From the NCBI GenBank assembly GCA_963995505.1, contig OZ023187.1, positions 14,595,176 through 14,659,175 on the forward strand: a stretch of 64,000 bases of DNA, read 5' to 3'. Source of the stretch: Hypericum androsaemum. Lineage: Eukaryota > Streptophyta > Magnoliopsida > Malpighiales > Hypericaceae. Within the stretch, counting starts at the first letter, position 1. Every line of letters begins with the position of its first letter. Of the stretch, positions 10,019-20,145 are shown one piece after another. The notes under the pieces were generated by a model, which worked only from the letters and a program-made list of their open reading frames with translations, was not told the origin of the DNA and searched no databases. The translations under genes and the position numbers were made by a program.

Positions 10019-10678
10019 TGGGAAAATTACTCGGTAGCCCCTCGAGTTTGCTTAAATATACTCAAAAGTCCCTCATCTTTGCAAAATAAGTGTATTTTGC
10101 AAAGACAAGGCACACTCTGAGCGGAGATCAAAGGCACAATAATCGCACTTGGAGAACTCCCCAGTTGAACGCCTCCTTGTCGTTCACCCGCCGTCGTCTG
10201 ATTTCTGGTTTTTTGACTTAGGGATCTTGCGTCCTCCAAGGCACAGGCGGATCAAAGAAGATGGTCCTAGAGATCTCCCGCTACGCTGCCAAGCATGTCC
10301 ATGGATTGAATCAAATTACACCGTGGATTGAATCGAACTACAGATCTTCTTCCTCCTTTCTTAGCATTTAAACCCAGAATTTGATTTTTTTTATTTTGAT
10401 TTATTGTTCATTTTGATTTAGTGTTGAATTGGTTACGAGATGATGTCATCGCCAGGAGGAAGAAGAAGATATGATGTCTATTTTTTTTATTTTTTATTCT
10501 AAAAGTGTATTTTGGTCATTTCATTGACAAAAATGAAAAGAGAGAGCTGCTAACGTGATCCAGGGACCCGAAAGTATAATAAAATCAAACAAGAGGGACG
10601 TCAGAGTGTATTTTGCAAATATAAGAGACTTTTGAGTATATTTAATCAAACCCGAAAGACTACAGAGTAATTTTCCCA
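10019..10678. mobile_element. 660-bp non-autonomous element with about 70-bp inverted repeats
   Basis: The left arm begins TGGGAAAATTACTC. It is repeated in reverse complement at the right end, including ATATACTCAAAAGTC and TTTGCAAAATA. AAAAGTT occurs at 10012-10018 and again at 10679-10685 as the likely target duplication, although it is low complexity. The interior has no recognisable gene. Confidence 0.72.
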
Positions 10679-10882
10679 AAAAGTTATGCTACCATGTCAG
10701 TTAGGATCATGCGATTCTTCGTACAATAATTTATCTTCACGACCAAAAGCCATCTAGTGATTCGACAAAAAAATCTATTCTCGGACGCGAGAGGATTGTA
10801 TGAACTAAAAGTTGATGGTTGTGTTGAACGCCCTTAAATATAGCTGGATTTCGAGAATTCCATGCTTTTCAAAATATTAAAG

Positions 10883-11163
10883 TGTTGGGATGGCGAGAAA
10901 TAGGAAAGACTTATTTCCTATTCCTATTCCTATTCTGACTAGATTCTGGACTCCTAATTAGACCTAGATATGTTACTTGTACAACAAGGGTTTGTCTCTA
11001 TATAAAGGCATGTTACCCTAAGGTTTTGTATGGCTTTGTGGCTCGGAAACTCAATAAAAGTTCTCCTTTCTCACCGTGGACGTAGGCATTAGGCCGAACC
11101 ACGTAATTCTCTTGTTCCGTGTTCTTTGTGCGATCTTGTTCTCTAGTTGCTGAATTCCTAACA
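10883..11163 (+). repeat. 5' LTR of the compact LTR element
   Basis: 281 bp from TGTTGGGATGG to TTCCTAACA. Flanked on the left by TAAAG and on the right by the primer-binding site. Confidence 0.93.
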
Positions 11164-11190
11164 AGTGGTATCAAGAGCTAAGGTTGGAGG

Positions 11191-12354
11191 ATGTCAGATC
11201 ACGGCGCGAAGTTTGCTCTTGTGAAGTTCGATGGTTCGTTGAATTTCAGGTTATGGCAAAGGCGTGTCAACGATCTCCTCGTGCAGCAAGGGATGGTCAT
11301 CGCGCTCTCGGAGAAGAAGTCCGAGAAGATGGAGGAGCAAGAGTGGGAAGAGTTGGATGCCAAGGCGGTAGCGACGATTCGCTTGTGCTTGGCGGATGAT
11401 GAGGAGCCACCAGCTGGGTTGTGGAAGAGGATCCAGGTCGGAGTCAAAGAAGTTCAATGGAAGTGGCTTCAAGTGCGGAGAAGGGCACATGAAGGGGACT
11501 ATCCAGGACGAACTGGGAATCAAGACAACGAGGAGGGATCGGCATCTACAGCCATGGCCACATGTTCAGACGGGTCGGATGGTGACTGGTTTTCTGTCTC
11601 GTCAAGTCCAATGCATCCTGGTAATCTCTTTTTGTTAGGGACCTTGAATTATAACAATGATAGTTATAAAGGTATGCTAATGAAGGTGGAGAAGGATGCG
11701 ATGGTAGGGATGAAGGGTGAAAGGAAATACCTACAGGTTAGTGGGGAATATTATTGTAGGTGGAGTCACATCAATGGGTCTGAAGGAGTTGGCAAAAGCT
11801 CATGTCATATGAGGTTGGTTCGTATGAGAGAGCAAAGGCTTGACATGGATGGTTTGAGTGTAGTTGGGATTCGCGGAGACATGGATAACAAGCTATGGTT
11901 GTTTCGTGGAGGCATGGTTGGTAAAGAGCCATGGTTGTCTCGGAGAAGTATTGTTAGCTGTGCCCTGCTATGGTTGTCTAAAGGGACGTGCACGTCAAAG
12001 GTGTTGGATAAGTTTTGCATTGGGCATGCGAAGCCATTGGTGATACCACGGGCGAATCAGGTATCTCACTCAAGGTCGAACAGTAGAGTTCGAGGCATGT
12101 CGAGGGTTCTACTTAGTAGAATAAAAGGTTGCCCTTTGTATGCTATGGCATGTAGCATTGGTATGAGGCAAGAAGGTCCAGCGGAGAAGCAGTTCGAGGT
12201 TGCAGAGCATGGGGTTGACCGAAAAATAGAGAGCGCATCTATCGGTCACAAGTTTGCTTCAGCAGGTGGACTTGCTAGTTGGAGTTCGATAGAGGTTGGA
12301 GAGAATAGGCCAAGCAAGCTCAGAAGCTCGAGCTTGGGGGCTGGCTCCAAGTGA
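11191..12354 (+). CDS. Gag-like ORF of the compact LTR element (387 residues)
   Basis: The ATG at 11191 lies just after the primer-binding site. The first 70 residues (KFDGSLNFRLWQRRVNDLL, then EEQEWEELDAKAVATIRLCL) match the N-terminal UBN2 gag segment of copia elements. After about residue 75 the match is lost. A stretch with DSYKGMLMKVEKDAMVGMKG resembles the segment just before the copia integrase finger. Large internal deletions therefore appear to have joined gag to later polyprotein parts without breaking the frame. No protease, DDE or YVDD motif is seen. The C-terminal half is unrecognised. Confidence 0.7.
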   Translation: MSDHGAKFALVKFDGSLNFRLWQRRVNDLLVQQGMVIALSEKKSEKMEEQEWEELDAKAVATIRLCLADDEEPPAGLWKRIQVGVKEVQWKWLQVRRRAHEGDYPGRTGNQDNEEGSASTAMATCSDGSDGDWFSVSSSPMHPGNLFLLGTLNYNNDSYKGMLMKVEKDAMVGMKGERKYLQVSGEYYCRWSHINGSEGVGKSSCHMRLVRMREQRLDMDGLSVVGIRGDMDNKLWLFRGGMVGKEPWLSRRSIVSCALLWLSKGTCTSKVLDKFCIGHAKPLVIPRANQVSHSRSNSRVRGMSRVLLSRIKGCPLYAMACSIGMRQEGPAEKQFEVAEHGVDRKIESASIGHKFASAGGLASWSSIEVGENRPSKLRSSSLGAGSK

Positions 12355-12556
12355 TTGAACAAAAGGTGAAGAGAAAGTTGAGATGGTCTTATTGATGCAG
12401 TTATCTATGGTCTGAGATGGAGTCGGTGGAGTTGGATTGGTTTTGCAAGATCTCATGGTTCTTCATGGGGCGGTGTTTTGTCAAGGTGGAGTTTGTTGAA
12501 GATCGGATGGAGCTTCATGGTTCTTCCACGAGATGATTTCTCGCCAAGGTGGAGAT

Positions 12557-12837
12557 TGTTGGGATGGCGAGAAATAGGAAAGACTTATTTCCTATTCCTA
12601 TTCCTATTCTGACTAGATTCTGGACTCATAATTAGACCTAGATATGTTACTTGTACAACAAGGGTTTGTCTCTATATAAAGGCATGTTACCTTAAGGTTT
12701 TGTATGGCTTTGTGGCTCGGAAACTCAATAAAAGTTCTCCTTTCTCACCGTGGACGTAGGCATTAGGCCGAACCACGTAATTCTCTTATTCCGTGTTCTT
12801 TGTGCAATCTTGTTCTCTAGTTGCTGAATTCCTAACA
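12557..12837 (+). repeat. 3' LTR of the compact LTR element
   Basis: 281 bp, near-identical to the 5' LTR. Its last 110 bp were copied again to 13440-13549 by the later tandem duplication. Confidence 0.93.
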
Positions 12838-14151
12838 TAAAGTTTGATTATGATAAAATAACTCTAATTTAGGTGATTGTCCATGTATTACCTTAGATTA
12901 ATAAGAGAAACATTACAATTAGATTATACGGGGAAATAGTACAATTACAGGATACGGTTAAAGAGTAGAAATAGTTTTCTTTATATAATTTATTTATTTA
13001 TGTTTTATTTACATTTTCTACAAATTCTAAGAATTATACTTAGTACGATGTTTCAATGAGTAAACTACACTCAAATACTATGCATCCCAAGTTTTCAATA
13101 AAACATCTCGTGGAACTTTGATGATGATTCGTAGACCAAATCAATTTTAATCTAACCATCTGTCATCAAAAATGTCACTTTCATTAGATTAGTTTCTTCT
13201 AATGTGAATCTTCAGTTTCCAATTACAATTCTACTTCTACGTTTCCGAAGTTCCAACATCCATAATGGCCCGTCATTGTCGGTATAACCGATCATGGACG
13301 TGTGCGTTATTGCAAATCTGTAAGATTTTCTTGCTTAAATACTAGTTAGCCAATCAACCTCGTCACTATTTTTAAAAAACACATTGAGAGCCGAGTAATC
13401 CTGAGACCGGATTGAGTAGGGACTAAAGAAAATTTGTCCATAAAAGTTCTCCTTTCTCACCGTGGACGTAGGCATTAGGCCGAACCACGTAATTCTCTTA
13501 TTCCGTGTTCTTTGTGCAATCTTGTTCTCTAGTTGCTGAATTCCTAACATAAAGTTTGATTATGATAAAATAACTCTAATTTAGGTGATTGTCCATGTAT
13601 TACCTTAGATTAATAAGAGAAACATTACAATTAGATTATACGGGGAAATAGTACAATTACAGGATACGGTTAAAGAGTAGAAATAGTTTTCTTTATATAA
13701 TTTATTTATTTATGTTTTATTTACATTTTCTACAAATTCTAAGAATTATACTTAGTACGATGTTTCAATGAGTAAACTACACTCAAATACTATGCATCCC
13801 AAGTTTTCAATAAAACATCTCGTGGAACTTTGATGATGATTCGTAGACCAAATCAATTTTAATCTAACCATCTGTCATCAAAAATGTCACTTTCATTAGA
13901 TTAGTTTCTTCTAATGTGAATCTTCAGTTTCCAATTACAATTCTACTTCTACGTTTCCGAAGTTCCAACATCCATAATGGCCCGTCATTGTCGGTATAAC
14001 CGATCATGGACGTGTGCGTTATTGCAAATCTGTAAGATTTTCTTGCTTAAATACTAGTTAGCCAATCAACCTCGTCACTATTTTTAAAAAACACATTGAG
14101 AGCCGAGTAATCCTGAGACCGGATTGAGTGGGGACTAAAGAAAATTTGTCC
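12728..14151 (+). repeat. 712-bp tandem duplication
   Basis: 12728-13439 and 13440-14151 are almost identical; I noticed only one mismatch (GTAGGG against GTGGGG near the right ends). The unit runs from inside the 3' LTR, across its target duplication, to inside the left end of a MITE. It therefore postdates both insertions. The junction shares the short word CATA. A collapse or expansion error in the assembly is a possible alternative. Confidence 0.93.
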
Positions 14152-14377
14152 ATAGGTGGGGACTACATTTTGGGCCGTCGGATTTGATTATCTTTAAATC
14201 TGATGGTCAATAACCTATCAGGTAATATTGGTTTGCATGTGAAGTGATATTGGTTTGCAAGACGCTAGTTTACGTATGAAGTGATATTGGTTTGCAGGTT
14301 AAGTGATATTAATTTGCATGTGTAGTGATATTGGTTTGAGTTAGTCCCCATATTTGGGGACTACCCCAGTCCCCACC
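14129..14377. mobile_element. MITE with GTGGGGACT termini and internal short repeats
   Basis: The ends are GTGGGGACT at 14129 and its reverse complement at 14377, each with a second nested copy (14155 and about 14350). Five degenerate copies of AAGTGATATTGGTTTGCA fill the middle. No clear target duplication was found. The left end was copied by the 712-bp duplication. Confidence 0.55.
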
Positions 14378-14949
14378 AAAGACTACAACGGATTGATGAT
14401 AACATAGCCCAGTGTTCTTCGTCTTTGTCATGGTTGTTTGCACTTGTTCTTAGTTCTTGGTGTGAGCTGTTGCAATCCTCCGATTAATTGGTTCATGATT
14501 TTTATTACAGATCTGTGATTTTTTTGCAAATTCGGTATAATACCGAAATTTTAATTCGGTATTCAGTATATACTGAAATTATTTCGGTTCAGAATCAGTA
14601 GAGGCTTTTTCGTAATTCAGTATTTTTCGGTATTCGGGATCGGTATATACCGAATGCACACCACTAAACCTATCCGGTGTTCAACGATTTTCTCTTCTAT
14701 CATGCCAACTTGGAGGGACTTCATCTCCTCTGAGGATAACCGCCTTTTTCACGAAGAATTTAATACAATTTTCTTTTTCTTTCTGAAAGGGAATTCAATG
14801 CAGTTAAGCAAAAACCAAAATTAAAGATCGTGTTACTAATCAATCGAAGATTTCTAGTACAGAGAACACAGCCACTACTTTGAGAACCCCCTAAGTACTC
14901 ATTGGCCTAGCAACACAGAATCTGTTGCCAAAAGCAGAAAATGAAATGA
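14378..14949. other. Non-coding stretch with a CGGTATA-rich repeat
   Basis: No gene is seen. Between about 14530 and 14665 the words TTCGGTAT, ATACCGAA and their variants recur on both strands, forming short palindromes such as TCGGTATATACCGA. This is probably a relic of a dispersed repeat. The rest is featureless. Confidence 0.5.
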
Positions 14950-14962
14950 AATGCACAGGTAT

Positions 14963-15061
14963 TTTTTTTGAAGGTAAATTTTTACACCACGCCAATACTT
15001 GAACTTTAGACCTCTTTAAAATTTACAACGCCTTGTGCCGCTAGGCTACATACATTTTGGC
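14963..15061 (-). mobile_element. tRNA-derived SINE with target-site duplication
   Basis: On the minus strand the element has an A box (TAGCCTAGCGG) near its 5' end, a B box (AGTTCAAGTATT) about 50 nt on, and a 3' A-rich tail. AATGCACAGGTAT, 13 bp, flanks it at 14950-14962 and 15062-15074, as target-primed insertion produces. The boxes resemble those of the plant Au-SINE group, but the copy is short and diverged. It lies 38 bp beyond the stop codon of the purine permease, in or just after its 3' UTR. Confidence 0.82.
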
Positions 15062-15111
15062 AATGCACAGGTATCTGTTACCGTAGAGAATGGGTTGGGC
15101 TGAATGGCTGC

Positions 15112-16209
15112 TCAAGTGTCGGTTGGACCATTATCATTATGTTGTGATTTCCTCAGCTTTACATCGTCAAGATAGTTCTGATAACCGTAGCATCCGAAAC
15201 CATAAACAGCCAGGAGCATTGCTATTATCTTCACACCATCCATCTTGTCGTGGAAAACGGCCACCGCAGATATGGGAGACACCGCCAACGCAACCGTACT
15301 CACAACGTTGGAGAAGAGGGAGGACACCACAAATATCAGGCCAACCACGCCAACGGAACATATTTGCCAACTCACCGCGGTCCAAACCAGAGTCATGACA
15401 TAGGACAAACTTCCCTTTCCGAAACCATCCATCTCTTCGTGCAACGTCTTCCATTCTCCGCTCGCAAACAGGCCCACGACAGCTACGCAGGTCGCGACGA
15501 GCGACGTGTATATCTGCATTTCCAAGACCACAGAGAAAGTCTCCTTCTTTATGATCCTCTGGAAGGAGAGCTGCATGAGCGAGAGTAGGAGGGAGTAAAT
15601 GGCAGAGGCACCGAGCGTAGAGAGGAACCCGAGGAAGTATTTCCATCTGGAGACTCCGGACGGCCCCTCCGAGCCATCATCGACCGCAATGAGCGCGGCC
15701 GAAAGCGACAGAACAATCACGGAGCTAAGAATTGGGAAATTGAACTTCTGAGAGTTGATGAGAAAGGAGAAGACGGCATTGAATGCCAGCTGGGATGCGC
15801 AGATGAGGGAGTAGGTGGAGGCGGATAGGTAGAGGAGGCCGGTAGAGTAGAGCATGTTGTCGCCGGCAAGAACCACGCCGAGGCCAAAGTAGAGCAGGGC
15901 GAGGGTTGCGGCTGGGGCGGAAGGGGACGGGAGGAGAAGGAGAGGAAGGTAGAGGAGAGGGAAGGCGGCGGTCTGAACAATGGTGGCCATCCATTTGCTG
16001 TTGCCGCCCTGGTCGTAGTAGAATCTGCCAAGGAGGACAGCAGCAGACTGCCCTACCACCAAGAACAGCACGTTCACTCCAACCAGGGCCCACCACTGCC
16101 ACCTATTCAGCTTTTTGAGGAGAGGGCTGCTGCTTCTTGCCGCCGGAAAGGTGTCCAATATGGGTTCTTGGTTATCTGCATCCATCCATCGACCTTGCAA
16201 CAACATCAT
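15112..16209 (-). CDS. Purine permease (PUP family transporter)
   Basis: A single-exon frame of 365 residues from the first ATG at 16209; the frame is open 18 bases further upstream but has no ATG there. The second candidate ATG is at MDADNQEPIL. The protein has a short cytosolic N terminus with an acidic segment, then WQWWALVGVNVLFLVVGQSA and about ten hydrophobic segments. Family blocks include the GLGVVLAGDNMLYSTGLLYL region, SASTYSLICASQLAF and FLGFLSTLGASAIYSL. Plant PUPs are plasma-membrane proton symporters for adenine, cytokinins and some alkaloids. The substrate cannot be told from sequence. Length is normal for PUP10/PUP21-like members. A SINE lies just past the stop codon. Confidence 0.93.
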   Translation of the reverse strand: MMLLQGRWMDADNQEPILDTFPAARSSSPLLKKLNRWQWWALVGVNVLFLVVGQSAAVLLGRFYYDQGGNSKWMATIVQTAAFPLLYLPLLLLPSPSAPAATLALLYFGLGVVLAGDNMLYSTGLLYLSASTYSLICASQLAFNAVFSFLINSQKFNFPILSSVIVLSLSAALIAVDDGSEGPSGVSRWKYFLGFLSTLGASAIYSLLLSLMQLSFQRIIKKETFSVVLEMQIYTSLVATCVAVVGLFASGEWKTLHEEMDGFGKGSLSYVMTLVWTAVSWQICSVGVVGLIFVVSSLFSNVVSTVALAVSPISAVAVFHDKMDGVKIIAMLLAVYGFGCYGYQNYLDDVKLRKSQHNDNGPTDT

Positions 16210-16687
16210 CACATCCCAACCACTCACAAAGATTCGGTTTGGGATTAAGTTGAGACAATATAAAAGTCATTCTCACGGAGAAAATTTTGTTTAGACCATC
16301 AGATTTTATTAAAAATCGTGTCTGCAGATCTAATAGTCATTAAAAATCGTGTCTATAAGTATAATGACTTGATCAATTTGAATTGTCCCCACTGAATTAT
16401 AAACCTAAGGATTCGATTCAAAAAAATCAGCAATCTAATATTATACAAAAAAGGGTTCCGTACACGCCGAACGAGGCGGCGGCCAATCCCAAGGCGCAGG
16501 AAATAAAAGAGGAGAGGGGTTTATTAATTAGATTAATTATCGCCGTCCGTGAATCCCTTTTTCTTTTCCGGAGGTGGGAGAGAGAGCGCGTTGGTTGATT
16601 CTCTTATACCGAATTTTTGCCAGAAAAAAATAGTCGGGCATTAAAGTTTGACTTTTTAACAAACAGAATCTCCTCACCCATTTTATA
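16210..16687. other. Upstream region of the purine permease gene
   Basis: No gene is seen. CTTTTATATTG on the minus strand (16256-16266) is a possible TATA box about 50 bp above the start codon. The word AAAATCGTGTCT recurs at about 16313 and 16345. Confidence 0.4.
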
Positions 16688-17074
16688 CCGGGAGCGGATT
16701 TGATTCTGGAAGACCAAATCTAACCAGGATCGTCCTGGACTATTAAATGGGTGATTTAGTTATTATTCAATGGTTGATTTAATTACGATTCAATGGTCTA
16801 TTTAGTTATGATTCAATGGTTTATTTTATTCCATCCCGGATAGGTCGAGACCATTCTAGTTACCCAGTTACAATTCAATGGTTTACTCAATTACGATTCA
16901 ATGGTTTACCCAATTACGATTCAATGGTTTACATAGTTATGATTCACTAGTTGTGAGCTTTTTTCATTTTGTTTCCCGTATTTCTGCATTTTTTTTTAAA
17001 AGTCCCCGCGTGTCCTTCAATAAAAATCCTCCAACACGGTGCTGGAGTGATCCTCCAGGACCAAATCCGGTCCC
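16688..17074. mobile_element. 387-bp MITE with an internal 22-bp minisatellite
   Basis: The left end GGAGCGGATTTGATTCTGG pairs imperfectly with the right end CCAGGACCAAATCCGGTCCC. TTTTATA flanks the element at 16681-16687 and 17075-17081. The middle holds about eight degenerate repeats of TTACGATTCAATGGTTTA (16750-16950). No coding content. Confidence 0.7.
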
Positions 17075-17472
17075 TTTTATATCACTCATGAGATGAGAGC
17101 GTGCGGTGCGGGTACTTTTGTTAGTTTTGTCTTATTCCACACGTAAAAGTTTGAGGTGGCAAAAAAAGGGAAGGAAAAATATCACATTAGTACCCTATCA
17201 TTTCATATTTTTACAATTTAGGTCTTGTAGTTTTAAATTGTTATTCAGTCACACATTTTTTTCGGAGCAGGTCCAGGGCCCAAACGGTCTTGAAACAATG
17301 TCGTTTTCGACCCAACACGTGGCTACCGAGTGGGGTTAGTTGTTGCCGACATTTAATGTGGCTAATTGAGTAACAAAATCATGCTGTTCATCATGCACAT
17401 CAAGTTTGCAAGGCATGCATGTGCAAGTAGCAAGTAATTCATCGACAGAACTTAAGTCGATCGTTTTCTTAC
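17075..17472. other. Non-coding stretch next to the kinase fragment
   Basis: No gene is seen. 17175-17250 contains TTAGTACCCTATCATTT and TTTAGGTCTTGTAG, phrases common at the ends of plant inverted-repeat transposons, but no paired arm was found here. The following exons of the kinase gene are absent. Confidence 0.4.
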
Positions 17473-18005
17473 CAGTGGGATTACCCCAGGGATTGAGTCC
17501 ACCAGAAAAACTTGGCAAGTTGAGGCAAGCTATGGATCTGATTCTGAATTACAGAAAAAAAAGGTAAAATGAATCAGGGCAGAGTGCAATAGTAACTGCA
17601 AGTATTTCTTTGCATTAGTACCCCATGAGGATAACAAGAGCTCCATCCATCCTAAATGGTTAATTGTCTGCACTGAGCTATATCGAGCAAGATGAGAGAA
17701 AGCTCGAGATGACAAAGCAGATATAGAAGAGAGAAAACATCACATACTTACTTTGGTGGAACGAAAAGGTCCTCCCAGTGACCATGCTTCTTCATGACTT
17801 TGACCGTCGCAAGCTCCGCCATGTTGCTGCACTAAGACAAGTCACTCATAAGAGCAGTAGACTCAAGTAACCCATTGGCAGAAGAAAAGGTCTCAAGCTT
17901 CCAGCAGACAACACAAGTACAAATTTTATAACATCAGCCAAGTACTCACCCAGGCGCGTTAGAGAGTGATGGAAAAAACCACCCTTGATTACATGAGTAA
18001 GTACT
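17473..18005 (-). pseudogene. Diacylglycerol kinase gene fragment (three exons)
   Basis: Three minus-strand exons with consensus splice sites read in one frame: 18005-17950, 17826-17752 and 17543-17473. They encode YSCNQGWFFPSLSN, then MAELATVKVMKKHGHWEDL, then [20 protein letters not shown]. The last is the signature of the accessory domain of plant diacylglycerol kinases ([14 protein letters not shown]). The catalytic exons upstream and the conserved C-terminal exon (VDDGLLEV region in the family) are not found. No stop or frameshift lies within the three exons, so the truncation may be recent. It may be captured or left by a rearrangement, and it cannot make an active kinase. Confidence 0.75.
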
Positions 18006-18618
18006 CTGCAAATTGTAAGAATTCGTATTCAGTTGCAAAACCTTAAACACTAGTGTTTGGGGATATGAACAAGAGAGGGTTTCTACAGAGAGAAGCCAAC
18101 ACAAGAATTTATAAAAAATTAATATGAACAGCAACATAAAGATAACAATCTTTGTTGAGATCTATTTAAAAGTGAAGAAACACTTCTAAAATTACAAACA
18201 AAATCCCAAGTCCAATCTTTGTTCCTTCAAGACCCCATCCGACCTCACAGCTCCCATTCCCACTGCAAAAATTACAAACAAAATCAATAATCTAGGAACC
18301 CAGAAGCTCCAACAACCGAATTTAACAGCCGAAATCCCAAGTCCAATGCAGGACATCTCCAAAACACCACCTTCTACACAGAAAACCTCGGACAGTCTCT
18401 TTAACAGAAGTAAAAGAACAAGACCGGTCTCGACGACCCATTACCTTCATCAGCTCAAACAAACAGAAAAACGCAAACTTTCCTAAAATTGGACCCAAAA
18501 CAGAGAAAAAAGAAAGAGACTTTCTTCAACAAGCAAAAAGATACTTTACCTGGTCCCAGAGCAAAATGCAGATTCAACGAACAACTGGGTGAAGAAGCAA
18601 AGCAAAGGGAAGGAAAAG

Positions 18619-18903
18619 CCCACAAAGAAAGTAGCAATCTTTCAAGGAAAAGTCTCAATCTTTAAGCAATTATCTTCTTTTCATCTTCCAGTTGAGGGTT
18701 TTATAATTATTTTTAAATTGAGGAAATGGGCATTCCGTTGCATGGCTCGGTGGCTTCGTGGATGGATCGTCAAAATGGGAAGCGAGGGAGACGACGACGA
18801 AGACGCGTTGGATGGCCAAATGTCAGATTCTGGGTTCTCCTTTCCCATTATAAACATAAATTCTTTTCAAATAACCAGATCCCAAACTCTCTTCTCCTTC
18901 TGG
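18619..18903 (+). repeat. Dispersed repeat B, copy 2
   Basis: Matches 7726-8008. It carries an open stretch (MARWLRGWIVKMGSEGDDD...) that is interrupted by deletion in the other copy. Function unknown. Confidence 0.7.
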
Positions 18904-19085
18904 GTTCTCCTGTGTTGATATTTCTCTTATTTATTTATTTATTTTTGTTTAAAAGTATGAAGTTCATTTTTAGGAAAAAACACGAATAAGATTACGAGAT
19001 CAGTCAGAGATCCGAGATCAACATTAAATTAAAGGGTAAGGACGATAAAATAAATTTTTAAATAATATGAACCCTAAAAATAATT

Positions 19086-20136
19086 GGGAAAAGTCCACTT
19101 TAGTACCCTGTGGTATCGACCAAAATCACTTTAGTACCCTGTGGTAAAAAACCAATCAATCGAGTCATACTTATTCCAATTAACATCAAAAAGGGCCTCG
19201 GGCAGCTGTCCGGAGCTGCCCGAACCTACCCGAGCGCTGCCCGGGCCACGTGGCCGGCCACGTCACCAATTTTGATGACGTGGCGCCACGTCACCAATTC
19301 TCCTCCTCCTCCTCCTCCTCCTCCCCTCCTCCTCCTCCTCCTCCTCCGCCTGCTCCTCCTCCGCGTTCCTCCTCCTCCTCCTCCCCTCCTCCTCCTCCTC
19401 CTCCTCCTCCTCCCCGCATCCTCCTCCTCCTCCTCCTCCTCCCCGCGTCCTCCTCCTCCTCCTCCGCGTCCTCCTCCTCTGCGTCCCCCTCCTCCTCCTC
19501 CTCCTCCTCCTCTCCTCCTCTCCTCCTCCTCCCCGCATCCCCCTCCTCCTCCGCGTCCTCCTCCTCCCCGCGTCCTCCTCCTCCCCGCGTCCCCCTCCTC
19601 CTCCGCGTCCTCCTCCCCGCGTCCCCCCCCTCCTCCTCGTCCTCCTCCCCGCGTCCCCCTCCTCCTCCCCGCGTCCCCCTCCTCCCCGCGTCCCCCTCCT
19701 CCCCCTCCTCCTCCCCGCGTCCCCCTCCTCCTCCGCGTCCTCCTCCTCCCCGCGTCCCCCTCCTCCCCCGCGTCCCCCTCCTCCTCTCCTCCTCCTCCCC
19801 GCGTCCCCCTCCTCCTCCTCCCCGCGTCCTCCTCCCCGCGTCCTCCTCCTCCTCCTCCTCCTCCCCGCGTCCCCCTCCTCCTCCTCCTCCTCCTCCTCCT
19901 CCTCCCCGCCTCCTCCTCCTCCTTTTGGTGACGTGGCGCCACGTCATCAAAATTGGTGACGTGGCTGACCACGTGGCCCGGGCAGCGCTCGGGTAGGTTC
20001 GGGCAGCTCCGGGCAGCTGCCCGAGACCCTTTTTGATGTTAATTGGAATAAGTATGACTCGATTGATCGATTTTTTACCACAGAGTACTAAAGTGATTTT
20101 GGTCGATACCACAGAGTACGAAAGTGGACTTTTTCC
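19086..20136. mobile_element. Foldback element with about 215-bp inverted repeats and a microsatellite core (copy 1)
   Basis: The arms 19086-19300 and 19920-20136 are near-perfect reverse complements (AAAGTCCACTTTAGTACC, CATACTTATTCCAATTAAC, GATGACGTGGCGCCACGTCA). The 9-bp AAAATAATT flanks the element at 19077-19085 and 20137-20145, pointing to a Mutator-type transposase. The interior is almost entirely a TCC-rich repeat. There is no transposase gene. A related copy lies at 23097-23815. Confidence 0.9.
19301..19924 (+). repeat. (TCC)n-rich microsatellite core of foldback copy 1
   Basis: About 620 bp of CTCCTCCTCC interspersed with CCCCGCGTCC. It leaves several frames open on both strands (Ser/Pro/Leu or Arg/Gly/Glu runs). 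These are artefacts of composition and are not genes. Confidence 0.95.
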
Positions 20137-20145
20137 AAAATAATT

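Larger units (their letters stand above)
10883..12837 (+). mobile_element. Compact LTR retrotransposon with one ORF (non-autonomous copia derivative)
   Basis: Two 281-bp LTRs at 10883-11163 and 12557-12837 (TGTTGGGA...CTAACA) have few differences. The 5-bp target duplication TAAAG is at 10878-10882 and 12838-12842. A primer-binding site, TGGTATCAAGAGC, like the complement of the tRNA-iMet 3' end, follows the 5' LTR. A purine tract, AAGGTGGAGAT, precedes the 3' LTR. Each LTR has a TATATAAAG box and an AATAAA signal. The 1.4-kb interior holds a single ORF and no reverse transcriptase, so mobility would need proteins from a larger relative. Confidence 0.93.

Noticed and set aside
12729..14152. 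CRISPR-like or satellite array
   Set aside because: There are only two long units with breaks inside transposons, which is a simple tandem duplication in a plant genome.
14968..15060. A functional tRNA gene on the minus strand
   Set aside because: The A and B boxes are degenerate, no acceptor stem can be formed, and an A-rich tail with target duplication shows a SINE.
16210..16227. Upstream start for the purine permease
   Set aside because: The six extra codons begin with GTG; the first ATG is at 16209.
19110..20112. Four long open frames (248-273 codons) on both strands
   Set aside because: They are Ser/Pro/Leu or Arg/Gly/Glu runs produced by a trinucleotide repeat inside a foldback transposon, and several frames are open at once.
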